NCBI RefSeq assembly: GCF_913775985.1
Contig: NZ_CAJYMB010000023.1
Location: 1-41,768, forward strand
Length of the DNA: 41,768 bases
From: an uncultured Pluralibacter sp.
GTDB lineage: Bacteria > Pseudomonadota > Gammaproteobacteria > Enterobacterales > Enterobacteriaceae
Direction: 5' to 3'
Made by a program: the position numbers and the translations under genes. Position 1 is the stretch's first letter. Every line of letters begins with the position of its first letter. This document shows positions 34,439-41,768 of the stretch, piece by piece. Below the pieces are notes generated by a model. It was not told the origin of the DNA and did no database searches. It saw only the letters and a program-made list of their open reading frames with translations.

Positions 34439-35160
34439 TTACTTTTACGTTCGGCGCTGCGCGTTGCACCCACCGCCTGACGCATCCGGGTTTTGGCCTT
34501 TTTATGCCGCAGCGGATTGAGGGTTAACGGCACGGTGCGCTTGCGGGCAACGATGATTTGCAGGCAGCCCAGCGCCGGCAGGTGCGTGCTGAGCAGCGTA
34601 CCACCCTGCCGGCTCCAGGGCAGCACCTGAAAGCGCCCGAGGTGCAATACTTCAAAATTCAGCAGCCCGAGCCAGTCGAGCTGGCGGCCGGCGCTGAACA
34701 TTCTGCTATTGTAAGGGACGCGTTTGCGCACAAACGGGATCAGCTTGCGTATGCCCATCAGGCTCAGGGGATTAAATCCGGTGATGATAAGCCAGCCGTC
34801 ATCAATCAGGACACGGTCTGCCTCGCGCAGCATCCGGTGCGGATCTTCACTCCAGGCAAGGGTGTGGGCCAGCAGGCAGGCGTCTACTGATTTCTCGGCA
34901 AACGGCAGATGCAGCGGATCCGCCCTGACCTGCATCGGTTCGCCATTCAGAGAAACGTTGACCTGGTGAGATATCGCGCAGGATTCGGTATTGATTTCTG
35001 CGCTCAGATTGCCAATCTTCAGAAGGTGAAAGCCGTAAAGCTTAGCCAGCCAGGGCCGGAGCTGCTCTTCCAGAGCCTCGCGGTAATATTCGCCCCGGGG
35101 CATTTCGCGCCAGTGGCCGGGCGCCGCCGCGACCTGCGTTATCCTTGCCGGTTTCATCAC
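34435..35160 (-). CDS. yafS: SAM-dependent methyltransferase-like protein YafS
   Basis: A 241-residue class I methyltransferase-fold protein matching E. coli YafS (240). Recognisable segments are [27 protein letters not shown], where the acidic motif II lies, and [20 protein letters not shown]. The first glycine-rich motif is weak ([10 protein letters not shown]), which is usual for YafS and leaves its activity uncertain. The basic C-terminal tail ([11 protein letters not shown]) could bind nucleic acid. Divergent from gloB across 29 bases. Confidence 0.88.
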   Translation of the reverse strand: MMKPARITQVAAAPGHWREMPRGEYYREALEEQLRPWLAKLYGFHLLKIGNLSAEINTESCAISHQVNVSLNGEPMQVRADPLHLPFAEKSVDACLLAHTLAWSEDPHRMLREADRVLIDDGWLIITGFNPLSLMGIRKLIPFVRKRVPYNSRMFSAGRQLDWLGLLNFEVLHLGRFQVLPWSRQGGTLLSTHLPALGCLQIIVARKRTVPLTLNPLRHKKAKTRMRQAVGATRSAERKSN

Positions 35161-35189
35161 AACACACCCGCTTTATAATGAGGTAATCA

Positions 35190-35945
35190 ATGAATCTTAA
35201 CAGTATTTCTGCTTTTCAGGATAACTACATCTGGGTGCTGAGCGAAGACAGCGGCGACTGCCTGATTGTCGATCCCGGCGAGGCCGCGCCGGTGCTTGCT
35301 GCAATAGAAGAAAACCAGTGGCGGCCGCAGGCCATTCTTCTGACCCACCATCACCACGATCACGTGGGTGGAGTAAACGCGCTGGTGCAAAAGTTTCCAG
35401 ACCTGGTGGTGTACGGCCCGGAAGAGACACGGGACAAAGGCGCCACGCACATCGTTAAAGACGGGGATAACATCACGTTGTCCGGATCCGAATTTTCTGT
35501 ATTTTCGACGCCGGGACACACGCTGGGGCACATTTGTTACTTCAGCCAGCCTTACTTATTTTGCGGCGATACGCTGTTTTCCGGCGGCTGCGGGCGCCTG
35601 TTTGAAGGCACGCCATCTCAGATGTATCAATCCCTTGAGAAAATTCAGGCGCTGCCAGATGACACTATTGTGTGCGCGGCCCATGAATATACGTTAACAA
35701 ATATGAAGTTTGCAGCCACACTTTTTCCCCATGATAGCGCTATTATGGATTATTACAGCGAAGTGAAGGAGTTACGTGCTAAAAATCAAATGACACTGCC
35801 CGTAATTCTGAAAAATGAACGTAAAATAAATGTATTCTTACGCACTAAAGATATTGATTTATTTAAAGAAATTAAAGAAGAAACAAATTTGCAACACCCT
35901 GAACAGCGTTTTGCATGGTTGAGGTCAAAGAAAGATACTTTCTGA
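35190..35945 (+). CDS. gloB: Hydroxyacylglutathione hydrolase (glyoxalase II)
   Basis: Second step of glutathione-dependent methylglyoxal detoxification: S-lactoylglutathione to D-lactate and glutathione. A 251-residue metallo-beta-lactamase-fold enzyme; metal ligands are His53, His55, Asp57 and His58 in [10 protein letters not shown], His110 in STPGHTLG, Asp127 in FCGDTLF and His165 in CAAHEYTL. The last 45 codons (about 35790-35910) are notably AT-rich relative to the rest of the gene. Length and sequence equal E. coli GloB. Confidence 0.97.
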   Translation: MNLNSISAFQDNYIWVLSEDSGDCLIVDPGEAAPVLAAIEENQWRPQAILLTHHHHDHVGGVNALVQKFPDLVVYGPEETRDKGATHIVKDGDNITLSGSEFSVFSTPGHTLGHICYFSQPYLFCGDTLFSGGCGRLFEGTPSQMYQSLEKIQALPDDTIVCAAHEYTLTNMKFAATLFPHDSAIMDYYSEVKELRAKNQMTLPVILKNERKINVFLRTKDIDLFKEIKEETNLQHPEQRFAWLRSKKDTF

Positions 35946-36019
35946 ACAAGCAAGGTTGCCTTTTGCCACTTTCGCCGTTATGATCGCTCGTCTTTTAAGC
36001 AACTACATTGACCATATAC

Positions 36020-37384
36020 ATGAAGGTAAGAGCGATACTACTCGCCTCTGTCCTGCTTGCGGGTTGCCAGGCCAATCACGGCGGCAATGTCCAGCAGCAC
36101 GCACAGAGCCTTTCTGCAGCTAGTCAAGGGGAAGCAGGGAAGTTTGCAAGTCACGCGCGATGGATGGACGACGGAACATTTGATGCGCAGGATAAAGACT
36201 TGTGGAGCTTCATCGGCGGCGAGCTAAAGATGGGAATTCCGGAAAATACCCGGATTCGCGAACAGAAACAGAAGTATTTACGTAACAAGAGCTATCTCCA
36301 CGATGTGACAGTACGGGCTGAGCCGTATATGTACTGGATAGCCGGGCAAGTTAAGAAACGCAACATGCCAATGGAGCTGGTACTACTACCCATAGTGGAG
36401 AGCGCTTTTGATCCGCATGCGACGTCTGGCGCCAATGCCGCAGGCATCTGGCAGATCATACCGAGCACCGGACGCAATTATGGTCTGAAACAGACCAGCA
36501 GCTATGATGCGCGTCGCGATATCGTTGCCAGCACAACGGCAGCGCTTAATATGATGCAGCGTCTGAACAAGATGTTTGACGGCGACTGGCTATTGACGGT
36601 GGCCGCCTATAATAGCGGCGAAGGCCGGGTGATGAAGGCGGTTAAGGCGAACAAAGCGCAGGGTAAACCTGCTGACTTCTGGTCCCTTTCTCTGCCGGCT
36701 GAAACTAAGATCTATGTTCCGAAGATGCTCGCGCTGAGCGACATCCTCAAAAACAGCAAGCGTTACGGCGTCCAGTTACCTAACGCCGATGAGAGCCGCG
36801 CCCTGGCGCGGGTTCGCCTGGATAATCCGGTCGAGCTATCTCAGGTTGCTGATATGGCAGGAATGTCGATCACCAAGCTTAAGGCATTCAATGCCGGCGT
36901 TAAGGGCTCAACCCTCGGCGCCAGCGGCCCAAGATACGTGATGGTGCCAAAAAAGCATGCCGATCGCCTTCGTGAGTCGCTGGCCTCTGGTGATATCGCG
37001 GCAGTACAGCCTACGCTGGTTGCGGATAATACGCCTCTGACCAGCCGCAGTTACCGCGTACGCTCCGGAGATACGCTTTCCGGCATCGCTTCCCGGCTTG
37101 GTGTGACCGCAAGCGATCTTAAGCAGTGGAACAATCTGCGCGGTGCAAACCTGAAGATTGGGCAGTCGCTTACGGTGGGTGCAGGCAGCAGCGCAGAACG
37201 TCTGGCGAAGAACAGCGACAGCATCACCTATCGCGTTCGTAAGGGAGATTCCCTCTCCAGCATTGCCAGAAGCCACGGCATCAACATCAAGGATTTAGTG
37301 CGCTGGAATGGCGACACTGACAACCTGAAGCCCGGCGATCGCATCACGCTGTACGTCAACAGCAGCGACAAGCCTGACGCTTGA
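36020..37384 (+). CDS. mltD: Membrane-bound lytic murein transglycosylase D
   Basis: Outer-membrane lipoprotein that cleaves peptidoglycan glycan strands to 1,6-anhydro products. The start is ATG at 36020 (a TTG further upstream lacks support), giving 454 residues. The lipobox LLAGC places lipidated Cys at 16. The SLT domain (about 105-260) has LPIVESAFDPHA with catalytic Glu127, SGANAAGIWQIIPSTGR and AAYNSGEGRV. Two LysM peptidoglycan-binding repeats follow: YRVRSGDTLSGIASRLGV (about 345) and YRVRKGDSLSSIARSHGI (about 402). A terminator lies just after. Confidence 0.97.
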   Translation: MKVRAILLASVLLAGCQANHGGNVQQHAQSLSAASQGEAGKFASHARWMDDGTFDAQDKDLWSFIGGELKMGIPENTRIREQKQKYLRNKSYLHDVTVRAEPYMYWIAGQVKKRNMPMELVLLPIVESAFDPHATSGANAAGIWQIIPSTGRNYGLKQTSSYDARRDIVASTTAALNMMQRLNKMFDGDWLLTVAAYNSGEGRVMKAVKANKAQGKPADFWSLSLPAETKIYVPKMLALSDILKNSKRYGVQLPNADESRALARVRLDNPVELSQVADMAGMSITKLKAFNAGVKGSTLGASGPRYVMVPKKHADRLRESLASGDIAAVQPTLVADNTPLTSRSYRVRSGDTLSGIASRLGVTASDLKQWNNLRGANLKIGQSLTVGAGSSAERLAKNSDSITYRVRKGDSLSSIARSHGINIKDLVRWNGDTDNLKPGDRITLYVNSSDKPDA

Positions 37385-37403
37385 CGGTTCTCTTAATAAA
37401 ATG

Positions 37404-37429
37404 AAAAGGCACCTTTCACGGTGCCTTTT
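37404..37429 (+). terminator. Intrinsic terminator after mltD
   Basis: Perfect 10-base stem AAAAGGCACC / GGTGCCTTTT with a 6-base loop, followed by CTCTTTTTG. It is also usable by the convergent methyltransferase gene. Confidence 0.9.
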
Positions 37430-37450
37430 CTCTTTTTGTCAGTCACAGAA

Positions 37451-38221
37451 TTATGCCGGCTTGTGCGCCTCGGCCATAATGGTATCGGTGATAAACGACC
37501 CCTCTTCCTGCAGCTCAAAATAGTCTTTTACTTCCTGCGAGGCGCTGTCCTGATACAGGCGAATAGCGTCACACATGGCCTGCGGCGTACGCATTCGCGC
37601 TATCCACGACGAGAACTCCAGCGGCAGCCGGTCCGTGATGAGGCTGTCGCTCACCAGGCCCGCTTCGTTGATCATTGCCAGCCATTCGCCGCTTGAGTAA
37701 TCGCGCACGTGAGAGGTATCCCGCAGCGCCTCAACGGTCTGCAGCCAGATGTCCCGCAGAGGATGACCCGGCGACATCACATCCATAACGATAAATATGC
37801 CGCCGGGCTTGAGCACGCGCCTGACTTCACGCAGCGCCTGGCCGACATCGTGCCAGTGGTGGGCAGAATAGCGGGTAATTACTACCTCAAATGACGCGTC
37901 GGCAAACGGCAGCACTTCGGCATAGCCCTGGCTGGTGCCGATGTTTTTCAGCCCGCGTTCTTTTGCCGCCTGCTCCACGACTGCCAGCATCCGGGCAGAA
38001 AGATCGTACGCCGTCACCTGCGCCACCTTCCCGGCGGCAACATAGCTGGCGTGGCCGCCTCCGCATCCTAAATCAAGAACGTGCGCGTCGGGAAATGCGC
38101 TCAGGCGCTCGCCGAGACGCTGTAAATCGCGCCCGGAAGCGTGCACTGCGCTGGTTAAATACGCGCCGGCCTGAGCGCCGAACTGTCTGTCAACATGGTG
38201 GTGGTGTGAGCTGTTTGTCAT
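37451..38221 (-). CDS. yafE: SAM-dependent methyltransferase, YafE-like
   Basis: A 256-residue class I methyltransferase of the UbiE/type-11 group. Motif I is VLDLGCGGGHASY (about residues 48-60), motif II VTAYDLSARML, motif III region YAEVLPFADASFEVVITRYSAHH, and the post-motif helix LREVRRVLKPGG. E. coli K-12 YafE is shorter (about 207 residues), lacking the N-terminus present here, so this is the full-length form. The opening HHHHVDRQFG is natural. The substrate is unknown. Convergent with mltD. Confidence 0.88.
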   Translation of the reverse strand: MTNSSHHHHVDRQFGAQAGAYLTSAVHASGRDLQRLGERLSAFPDAHVLDLGCGGGHASYVAAGKVAQVTAYDLSARMLAVVEQAAKERGLKNIGTSQGYAEVLPFADASFEVVITRYSAHHWHDVGQALREVRRVLKPGGIFIVMDVMSPGHPLRDIWLQTVEALRDTSHVRDYSSGEWLAMINEAGLVSDSLITDRLPLEFSSWIARMRTPQAMCDAIRLYQDSASQEVKDYFELQEEGSFITDTIMAEAHKPA

Positions 38222-38295
38222 GTACTTTCCTTATTTTATTAAGAAGGCAGTACCTGGCAAATGCAGGGCTGCCTGGTGGCAGACCTGAGATGTCG

Positions 38296-39096
38296 TTAAC
38301 GTTCAGGCTTGCCGGGACTGAATTCAACGAGTAGCGGATTGTGATCGGACGCGCGGGTTACCAGCACGGAAGCATCCTGTACGCCGAGACCGCGATAAAA
38401 AACAAAATCCAGCGGGCGGCCAAAGGCACGGCGGCGCTGATCGTCGCCGAAGCGGACTTCGCGCAGGGACATTTCGCGCGCAAAGCGGTAAAGGGCATTC
38501 ATGCGCGGGCGGCTCCAGGTATTGAAATCACCGGCCATAATAACCGGCCCGCTGTGGTGGGCTATCTGATCGCCAATAGCCAGCAGCTGCTTGCTGTAGA
38601 CATCAACCCCGAGGCTAAAGTTAACGGCGTGAATGTTAACCACCATCAGCAGCCGTGAGTCCGGCAGCGGATAGACGGTGACCAGCGCCGATTTTGCCAG
38701 CCGAAAAATGGGCTCGCGCTCGCGCAGCGGGCAGCAGTAAACGGGATGCGCCGACGCAAGCGTCATCACTCCTGAAGGATTTTGGGGCAGGACGAAGGCC
38801 GGTACCTGATCGGCCGCAAGATAGTTGGTGGTGGCAAACTTAACCAGCTCTGGGGTTGTCTGGGCTTCCTGGAGCAGGACAAGGTGAGCATCTTTGCCAA
38901 AGTTCTTCAAAACTGACTGCCATTCGGCGCGCTTTTGTTTGAAGATATTCCACACCAGTACGCGAATGTTTTCTTCACTGCTGAGCGGCGCTCCGGCGGG
39001 CAATGCAGCACCGATAGTCGAGAACGAACCGGGAGGCAGGATCCTCTCCGCGGGCTGTCCGGCAATATAGCGCATGGCGTAAGTATTTTTTCGCAC
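38296..39096 (-). CDS. yafD: YafD, endonuclease/exonuclease/phosphatase-family protein
   Basis: The 266-residue length equals that of E. coli YafD. The EEP fold is recognised from [28 protein letters not shown] (catalytic Glu), [23 protein letters not shown] (Asp and Asn) and the C-terminal [13 protein letters not shown] (Asp-His). Proteins of this fold cut phosphodiester bonds in nucleic acids or lipids; the physiological substrate of YafD is not established. A 15-base inverted repeat lies just upstream of its start. Confidence 0.93.
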   Translation of the reverse strand: MRKNTYAMRYIAGQPAERILPPGSFSTIGAALPAGAPLSSEENIRVLVWNIFKQKRAEWQSVLKNFGKDAHLVLLQEAQTTPELVKFATTNYLAADQVPAFVLPQNPSGVMTLASAHPVYCCPLREREPIFRLAKSALVTVYPLPDSRLLMVVNIHAVNFSLGVDVYSKQLLAIGDQIAHHSGPVIMAGDFNTWSRPRMNALYRFAREMSLREVRFGDDQRRRAFGRPLDFVFYRGLGVQDASVLVTRASDHNPLLVEFSPGKPER

Positions 39097-39114
39097 TTTT
39101 GGCTTAAGACCTCA

Positions 39115-39158
39115 ATAACAGAAGGACTACCCGCATCAGCGAATAGTCCTTCTGTTAT
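39115..39158. repeat. 15-base perfect inverted repeat upstream of yafD
   Basis: ATAACAGAAGGACTA (39115-39129) and TAGTCCTTCTGTTAT (39144-39158) enclose 14 bases. It lies between the yafD start and the end of the MFS gene. On the plus strand it is followed by AGGGATTTTTG, a modest U-tract; on the minus strand, the direction of both neighbouring genes, no U-run follows. It could be an attenuator or RNA-stabilising element in yafD leader RNA, or a terminator scar. Confidence 0.6.
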
Positions 39159-39228
39159 AGGGATTTTTGTTTACACTTTCAACGCTATTTACCATAAAGA
39201 TGCGGCTGCGCCGTTAGTGACCACCCAC

Positions 39229-40413
39229 TTACGGCTGTGGGCATAGTGCCATTTTCGCGGACTTATCGAGGCGACCGCTCACCATCAGCAGCACAAGCGC
39301 CATCAGGACAATCACGGCGCCAATCCAGGGAGTCTGCGCCAGACCGTAGCGCTCAACGACCTGCCCGCCAATAATCGAGCCCAGCGCGATGCCGATATTA
39401 AACGCCGCAATATTCAGGCCCGACGCAACATCGACGGCGGAAGGTACGTACAGCTCTGCCTTTTGCACGACATAGACCTGCAGGCCGGGCACGTTGCCGA
39501 ATGCGAAGATCCCCATCACCAGTACCGTGGCCAGCGCGGCATAGTGCATTGTGGATGTGAACTGAAAGACCATCAGCAAAGTCGCCAGGGCAGCGAAGAT
39601 GAACGTCAGGGCCGGCACTGCGCCGTGCTTATCAGCCAGCCTGCCGCCCCACATATTTCCCACGGCGACAGAAATACCGTATCCCAGCAGGATCGCGCTA
39701 ACGGCGCCTGGAGTAAAGCCGGCCAGCGTCTGCATCATCGGCGCAAGAAAGGTAAATGCGGTGAACACGCCGCCGTAGCCGAGCGCGGTAATCGCGTAGA
39801 TCATCAGCAGTCGGGAGTTAGTAAGTACTCGCAGTTGTTCGCGCAGGCTCGACGCCGAACGCTGCGGAATATTGCCCGGGATGAGAATCTGGCTGCTGAT
39901 AAAGGCAATCGCGCCCAGTAGCGATACAGCCATAAATGTTTCACGCCAGCCGAAGTGCTGGCCGATAAAGGTTCCCAACGGTACGCCGGTGACCAGCGCC
40001 ACGGTTAAGCCGCCAAACATGATCGCAATAGCCGAGGCCGCTTTCTCTTTTGGCACCAGGCTGGTTGCAATCGTCGAACCGATAGAAAAAAAGACGCCGT
40101 GGGCCAGGCCCGTCAGCAGGCGAGCGGCAACCAGCGTGCCGTACCCCGGCGCCTGCCAGGCCAGCAGGTTACCAAGGGTAAACAGCGCCATGAGCGCCAG
40201 CAGCAGCTGTTTGCGCGGTATCCGTCCGGTCAAGGCAGTCAGCACCGGCGCGCCAACGGCAACGCCCAGCGCGTAAACAGAGACCAGCAGTCCAGCAGAA
40301 GGTAAAGAAACGGAAAGTTGTTCGGCTATTGTCGGAATCAATCCAACAATGACAAATTCAGTCGTGCCAATCGCAAAGGCTCCGATTGTCAGGGCAAGTA
40401 GCGCCAGCGGCAT
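39229..40413 (-). CDS. MFS transporter, DHA1 family (sugar/drug efflux type, YdhP/AraJ-like)
   Basis: Inner-membrane exporter with 12 predicted helices. The start is taken at 40413 (MPLALLALTIGAFAIGTTEF, 394 residues) because GGAG sits 6 bases upstream; an ATG 12 bases earlier is possible. GTTEFVIVGLIPTIA in helix 1 and the loop after helix 2-3 (LTGRIPRKQLL) are typical of the AraJ/YdhP/SotB branch. The substrate cannot be predicted. Divergent from yafC, which may control it, across 104 bases. In E. coli no such gene lies between yafD and yafC. Confidence 0.88.
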   Translation of the reverse strand: MPLALLALTIGAFAIGTTEFVIVGLIPTIAEQLSVSLPSAGLLVSVYALGVAVGAPVLTALTGRIPRKQLLLALMALFTLGNLLAWQAPGYGTLVAARLLTGLAHGVFFSIGSTIATSLVPKEKAASAIAIMFGGLTVALVTGVPLGTFIGQHFGWRETFMAVSLLGAIAFISSQILIPGNIPQRSASSLREQLRVLTNSRLLMIYAITALGYGGVFTAFTFLAPMMQTLAGFTPGAVSAILLGYGISVAVGNMWGGRLADKHGAVPALTFIFAALATLLMVFQFTSTMHYAALATVLVMGIFAFGNVPGLQVYVVQKAELYVPSAVDVASGLNIAAFNIGIALGSIIGGQVVERYGLAQTPWIGAVIVLMALVLLMVSGRLDKSAKMALCPQP

Positions 40414-40479
40414 AATGTACTCCACATCATCAGTATTAAGATGACATGCAGTATGCCTGGATGGTTAAATAACAAAAAG

Positions 40480-40494
40480 ATTCAAAGTCTCAAT
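40480..40494. promoter_or_regulatory. Possible LysR-type box between the MFS gene and yafC
   Basis: ATTCAAAGTCTCAAT is an interrupted palindrome containing T-N11-A (40481-40493), the general shape of a LysR-protein site, 24 bases before the yafC start in the divergent intergenic region. The pattern is short and common in AT-rich DNA. Confidence 0.3.
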
Positions 40495-40517
40495 AAAATA
40501 TTGCCTCAGGAGCACCA

Positions 40518-41414
40518 ATGAGAGCCACATCAGAAGAGATTGCCATCTTTGTCGCCGTAGTTGAAAGCGGCAGCTTTAGCCGCGCGGCAGAACAGCTCGG
40601 TCAGGCAAACTCCGCCGTCAGCCGTGCGGTAAAAAAACTCGAATCTAAACTCGGGGTCAGCCTGCTAAACCGCACCACGCGGCAGCTCAATCTGACTGAA
40701 GAAGGAGAGCGCTATTTCCGCCGCATGCAGGGCGTGCTGCAGGAGATGGCGGCGGCCGAAAATGAGTTGATGGAGGCGCGCCACACGCCGAAGGGATTGC
40801 TCCGGATTGATGCTGCCACGCCGGTAGTGCTTCATTATCTGATGCCGCTGATCAAGCCTTTTCGCGAGCGCTATCCGGAGATTACGCTGTCGCTGGTATC
40901 GTCTGAAACCTTTATTAATCTGATCGATCGCAAAGTGGATATTGCCATTCGCGCGGGGACGCTGTCCGACTCCAGCCTGCGGGCAAAAACGCTGTTTATT
41001 AGCTTTAGGAAGGTGGTTGCATCGCCGGAGTATATCGCAAAATACGGGGAGCCAGAGACGGTGGAGGCCCTCGGCCAGCATCTCTGCCTCGGTTTTACCG
41101 AGCCCAGTTCGCTTAATAGCTGGCCACTTTCCTGCTGCGACGGTCAGCTGCACGAGATCGCTTGCGGGATATCTTCTAATAGCGGCGAAACCCTCAAGCA
41201 GCTTTGCATTAGCGGAAACGGTATTGCCTGCCTGTCTGATTATATGGTGGACGCTGAAATCGCTCGGGGAGAACTGGTGGAGCTGCTGGCAGATAAAAGG
41301 TTACCGGTAGAAATGCCCTTCAGCGCAGTTTATTACAGCGATCGGGCGGTAAGTACCCGCATCAGAGCCTTTATCGATTTTCTGGTGGAGTACGAGGCCC
41401 AGAAATGCCGTTAA
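40518..41414 (+). CDS. yafC: LysR-type transcriptional regulator YafC
   Basis: A 298-residue LysR protein close to E. coli YafC over its whole length. The helix-turn-helix is [53 protein letters not shown] (1-60). The effector domain includes [19 protein letters not shown] and [14 protein letters not shown]. It belongs to the CrgA-like group. AGGAG precedes ATG at 40518. In E. coli it is divergent from or next to dkgB; here its divergent partner is an MFS exporter, its likely target. Confidence 0.93.
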   Translation: MRATSEEIAIFVAVVESGSFSRAAEQLGQANSAVSRAVKKLESKLGVSLLNRTTRQLNLTEEGERYFRRMQGVLQEMAAAENELMEARHTPKGLLRIDAATPVVLHYLMPLIKPFRERYPEITLSLVSSETFINLIDRKVDIAIRAGTLSDSSLRAKTLFISFRKVVASPEYIAKYGEPETVEALGQHLCLGFTEPSSLNSWPLSCCDGQLHEIACGISSNSGETLKQLCISGNGIACLSDYMVDAEIARGELVELLADKRLPVEMPFSAVYYSDRAVSTRIRAFIDFLVEYEAQKCR

Positions 41415-41609
41415 GGTGAGCATGCTGAGTGACTGAAAGCCGGGATAATCTTCTTTTCTTTTGCATCACCCTTCTTTGAGATTGCTGTTTTCGCTTATTG
41501 CCTTCACAGCGGGCAGCAGCAATCACCATGTTGGATCTGGCTTAAGGGGATATGTCGTGCGGGCGTTCAAAAAGAAACGTGGCGGGTTATTGTTTTAGAC
41601 AAAAGAAAA

Positions 41610-41633
41610 AGCCCTGAGCAGATGCTCAGGGCT
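41610..41633 (-). terminator. Terminator of tRNA-Asp (aspU)
   Basis: Perfect 10-base stem AGCCCTGAGC / GCTCAGGGCT with a 4-base loop. On the tRNA-coding strand it is followed by TTTTCTTTTG. It would end the presumed rRNA-tRNA transcript. The stretch from yafC to here (41415-41609) shows no gene. Confidence 0.92.
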
Positions 41634-41642
41634 CTTAATAAG

Positions 41643-41719
41643 TGGCGGAACGGACGGGACTCGAACCCGCGACCCCCTGCGTGACAGGCAGGTATTCTAA
41701 CCGACTGAACTACCGCTCC
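41643..41719 (-). tRNA. aspU: tRNA-Asp (GTC anticodon)
   Basis: The 77-base sequence is identical to the tRNA-Asp at 32968-33044, including the encoded CCA, and lies beside yafC as E. coli aspU does. There aspU is the last gene of the rrnH operon; the 49 bases to the window end are compatible with the spacer after a 5S rRNA gene, but no rRNA is contained here. Confidence 0.98.
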
Positions 41720-41768
41720 ACCGAATACTTCTGTAACCACCGGTTTAGTACCCCGGCTTACTGCTTAA

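Noticed and set aside
1..41768. CRISPR array
   Set aside because: No regularly spaced short repeats seen anywhere; the only long direct repeat noticed is the pair of tRNA-Asp genes.

Overview
The window is chromosomal DNA from a member of the Enterobacteriaceae. From 4.1 kb to the right end the gene order follows the Escherichia coli thrW-proA-proB ... aspU region: thrW, proAB, crl, frsA, gpt, pepD, dinB, dpaA, yafJ, gmhA, fadE, ivy and yafV, then aspV, dnaQ, rnhA, yafS, gloB, mltD, a yafE-like gene, yafD, yafC and aspU. Proteins are highly similar to their E. coli counterparts, but the core DNA looks GC-rich. A large purine-degradation (hpx) cluster of the kind described in Klebsiella sits between yafV and aspV, phoE is missing between crl and proB, and dkgB is missing beside yafC. 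This suggests a Klebsiella/Enterobacter-like genus; I cannot name the genus from the sequence alone.

Positions 1-4160 are an AT-rich accessory segment abutting the 3' end of tRNA-Thr (thrW), a common island integration site. It carries decayed insertion-sequence remnants (an IS3-type C-terminus, an IS481-like tail, an IS630-like fragment and an internally deleted IS407-group fragment), an intact secreted chorismate mutase, an intact LysR regulator, and a small Gly/Ala-rich gene that looks like a double-glycine-leader microcin broken by one extra G.

Positions 4.2-18.5 kb are conserved housekeeping genes: proline synthesis (proBA), sigma-S support (crl), purine salvage (gpt), peptidase (pepD), SOS polymerase (dinB, with a LexA box), peptidoglycan-Lpp hydrolase (dpaA), heptose synthesis (gmhA), beta-oxidation (fadE, with a FadR site), lysozyme inhibitor (ivy) and omega-amidase (yafV).

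Positions 18.5-30.0 kb are the hpx cluster. Read as a pathway: HpxT (hydroxyisourate hydrolase) and the HpxQ-like domain (OHCU decarboxylase) give allantoin, HpxA racemises it, HpxB opens it to allantoate, the HpxK domain makes ureidoglycine, HpxJ transaminates this with glyoxylate to glycine and oxalurate, and HpxXYZ plus HpxW probably take oxalurate through oxamate to oxalate and ammonia. HpxC is the likely allantoin importer and HpxU, an RpiR-type protein, the likely local regulator. HpxK and HpxQ are fused in one polypeptide. The intergenic regions show what I read as sigma-54 promoters, NtrC sites and a repeated palindrome TGAAAC-N4-GTTTCA that may be the HpxU operator, pointing to control by nitrogen limitation plus a pathway signal.

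Positions 30.1-33.0 kb hold an FMN reductase, a DUF1471 protein and an OprD-family porin. Positions 33.0-41.8 kb return to the conserved dnaQ-aspU block, with an MFS exporter inserted divergently from yafC. The window ends just beyond tRNA-Asp (aspU), where an rRNA operon would be expected.
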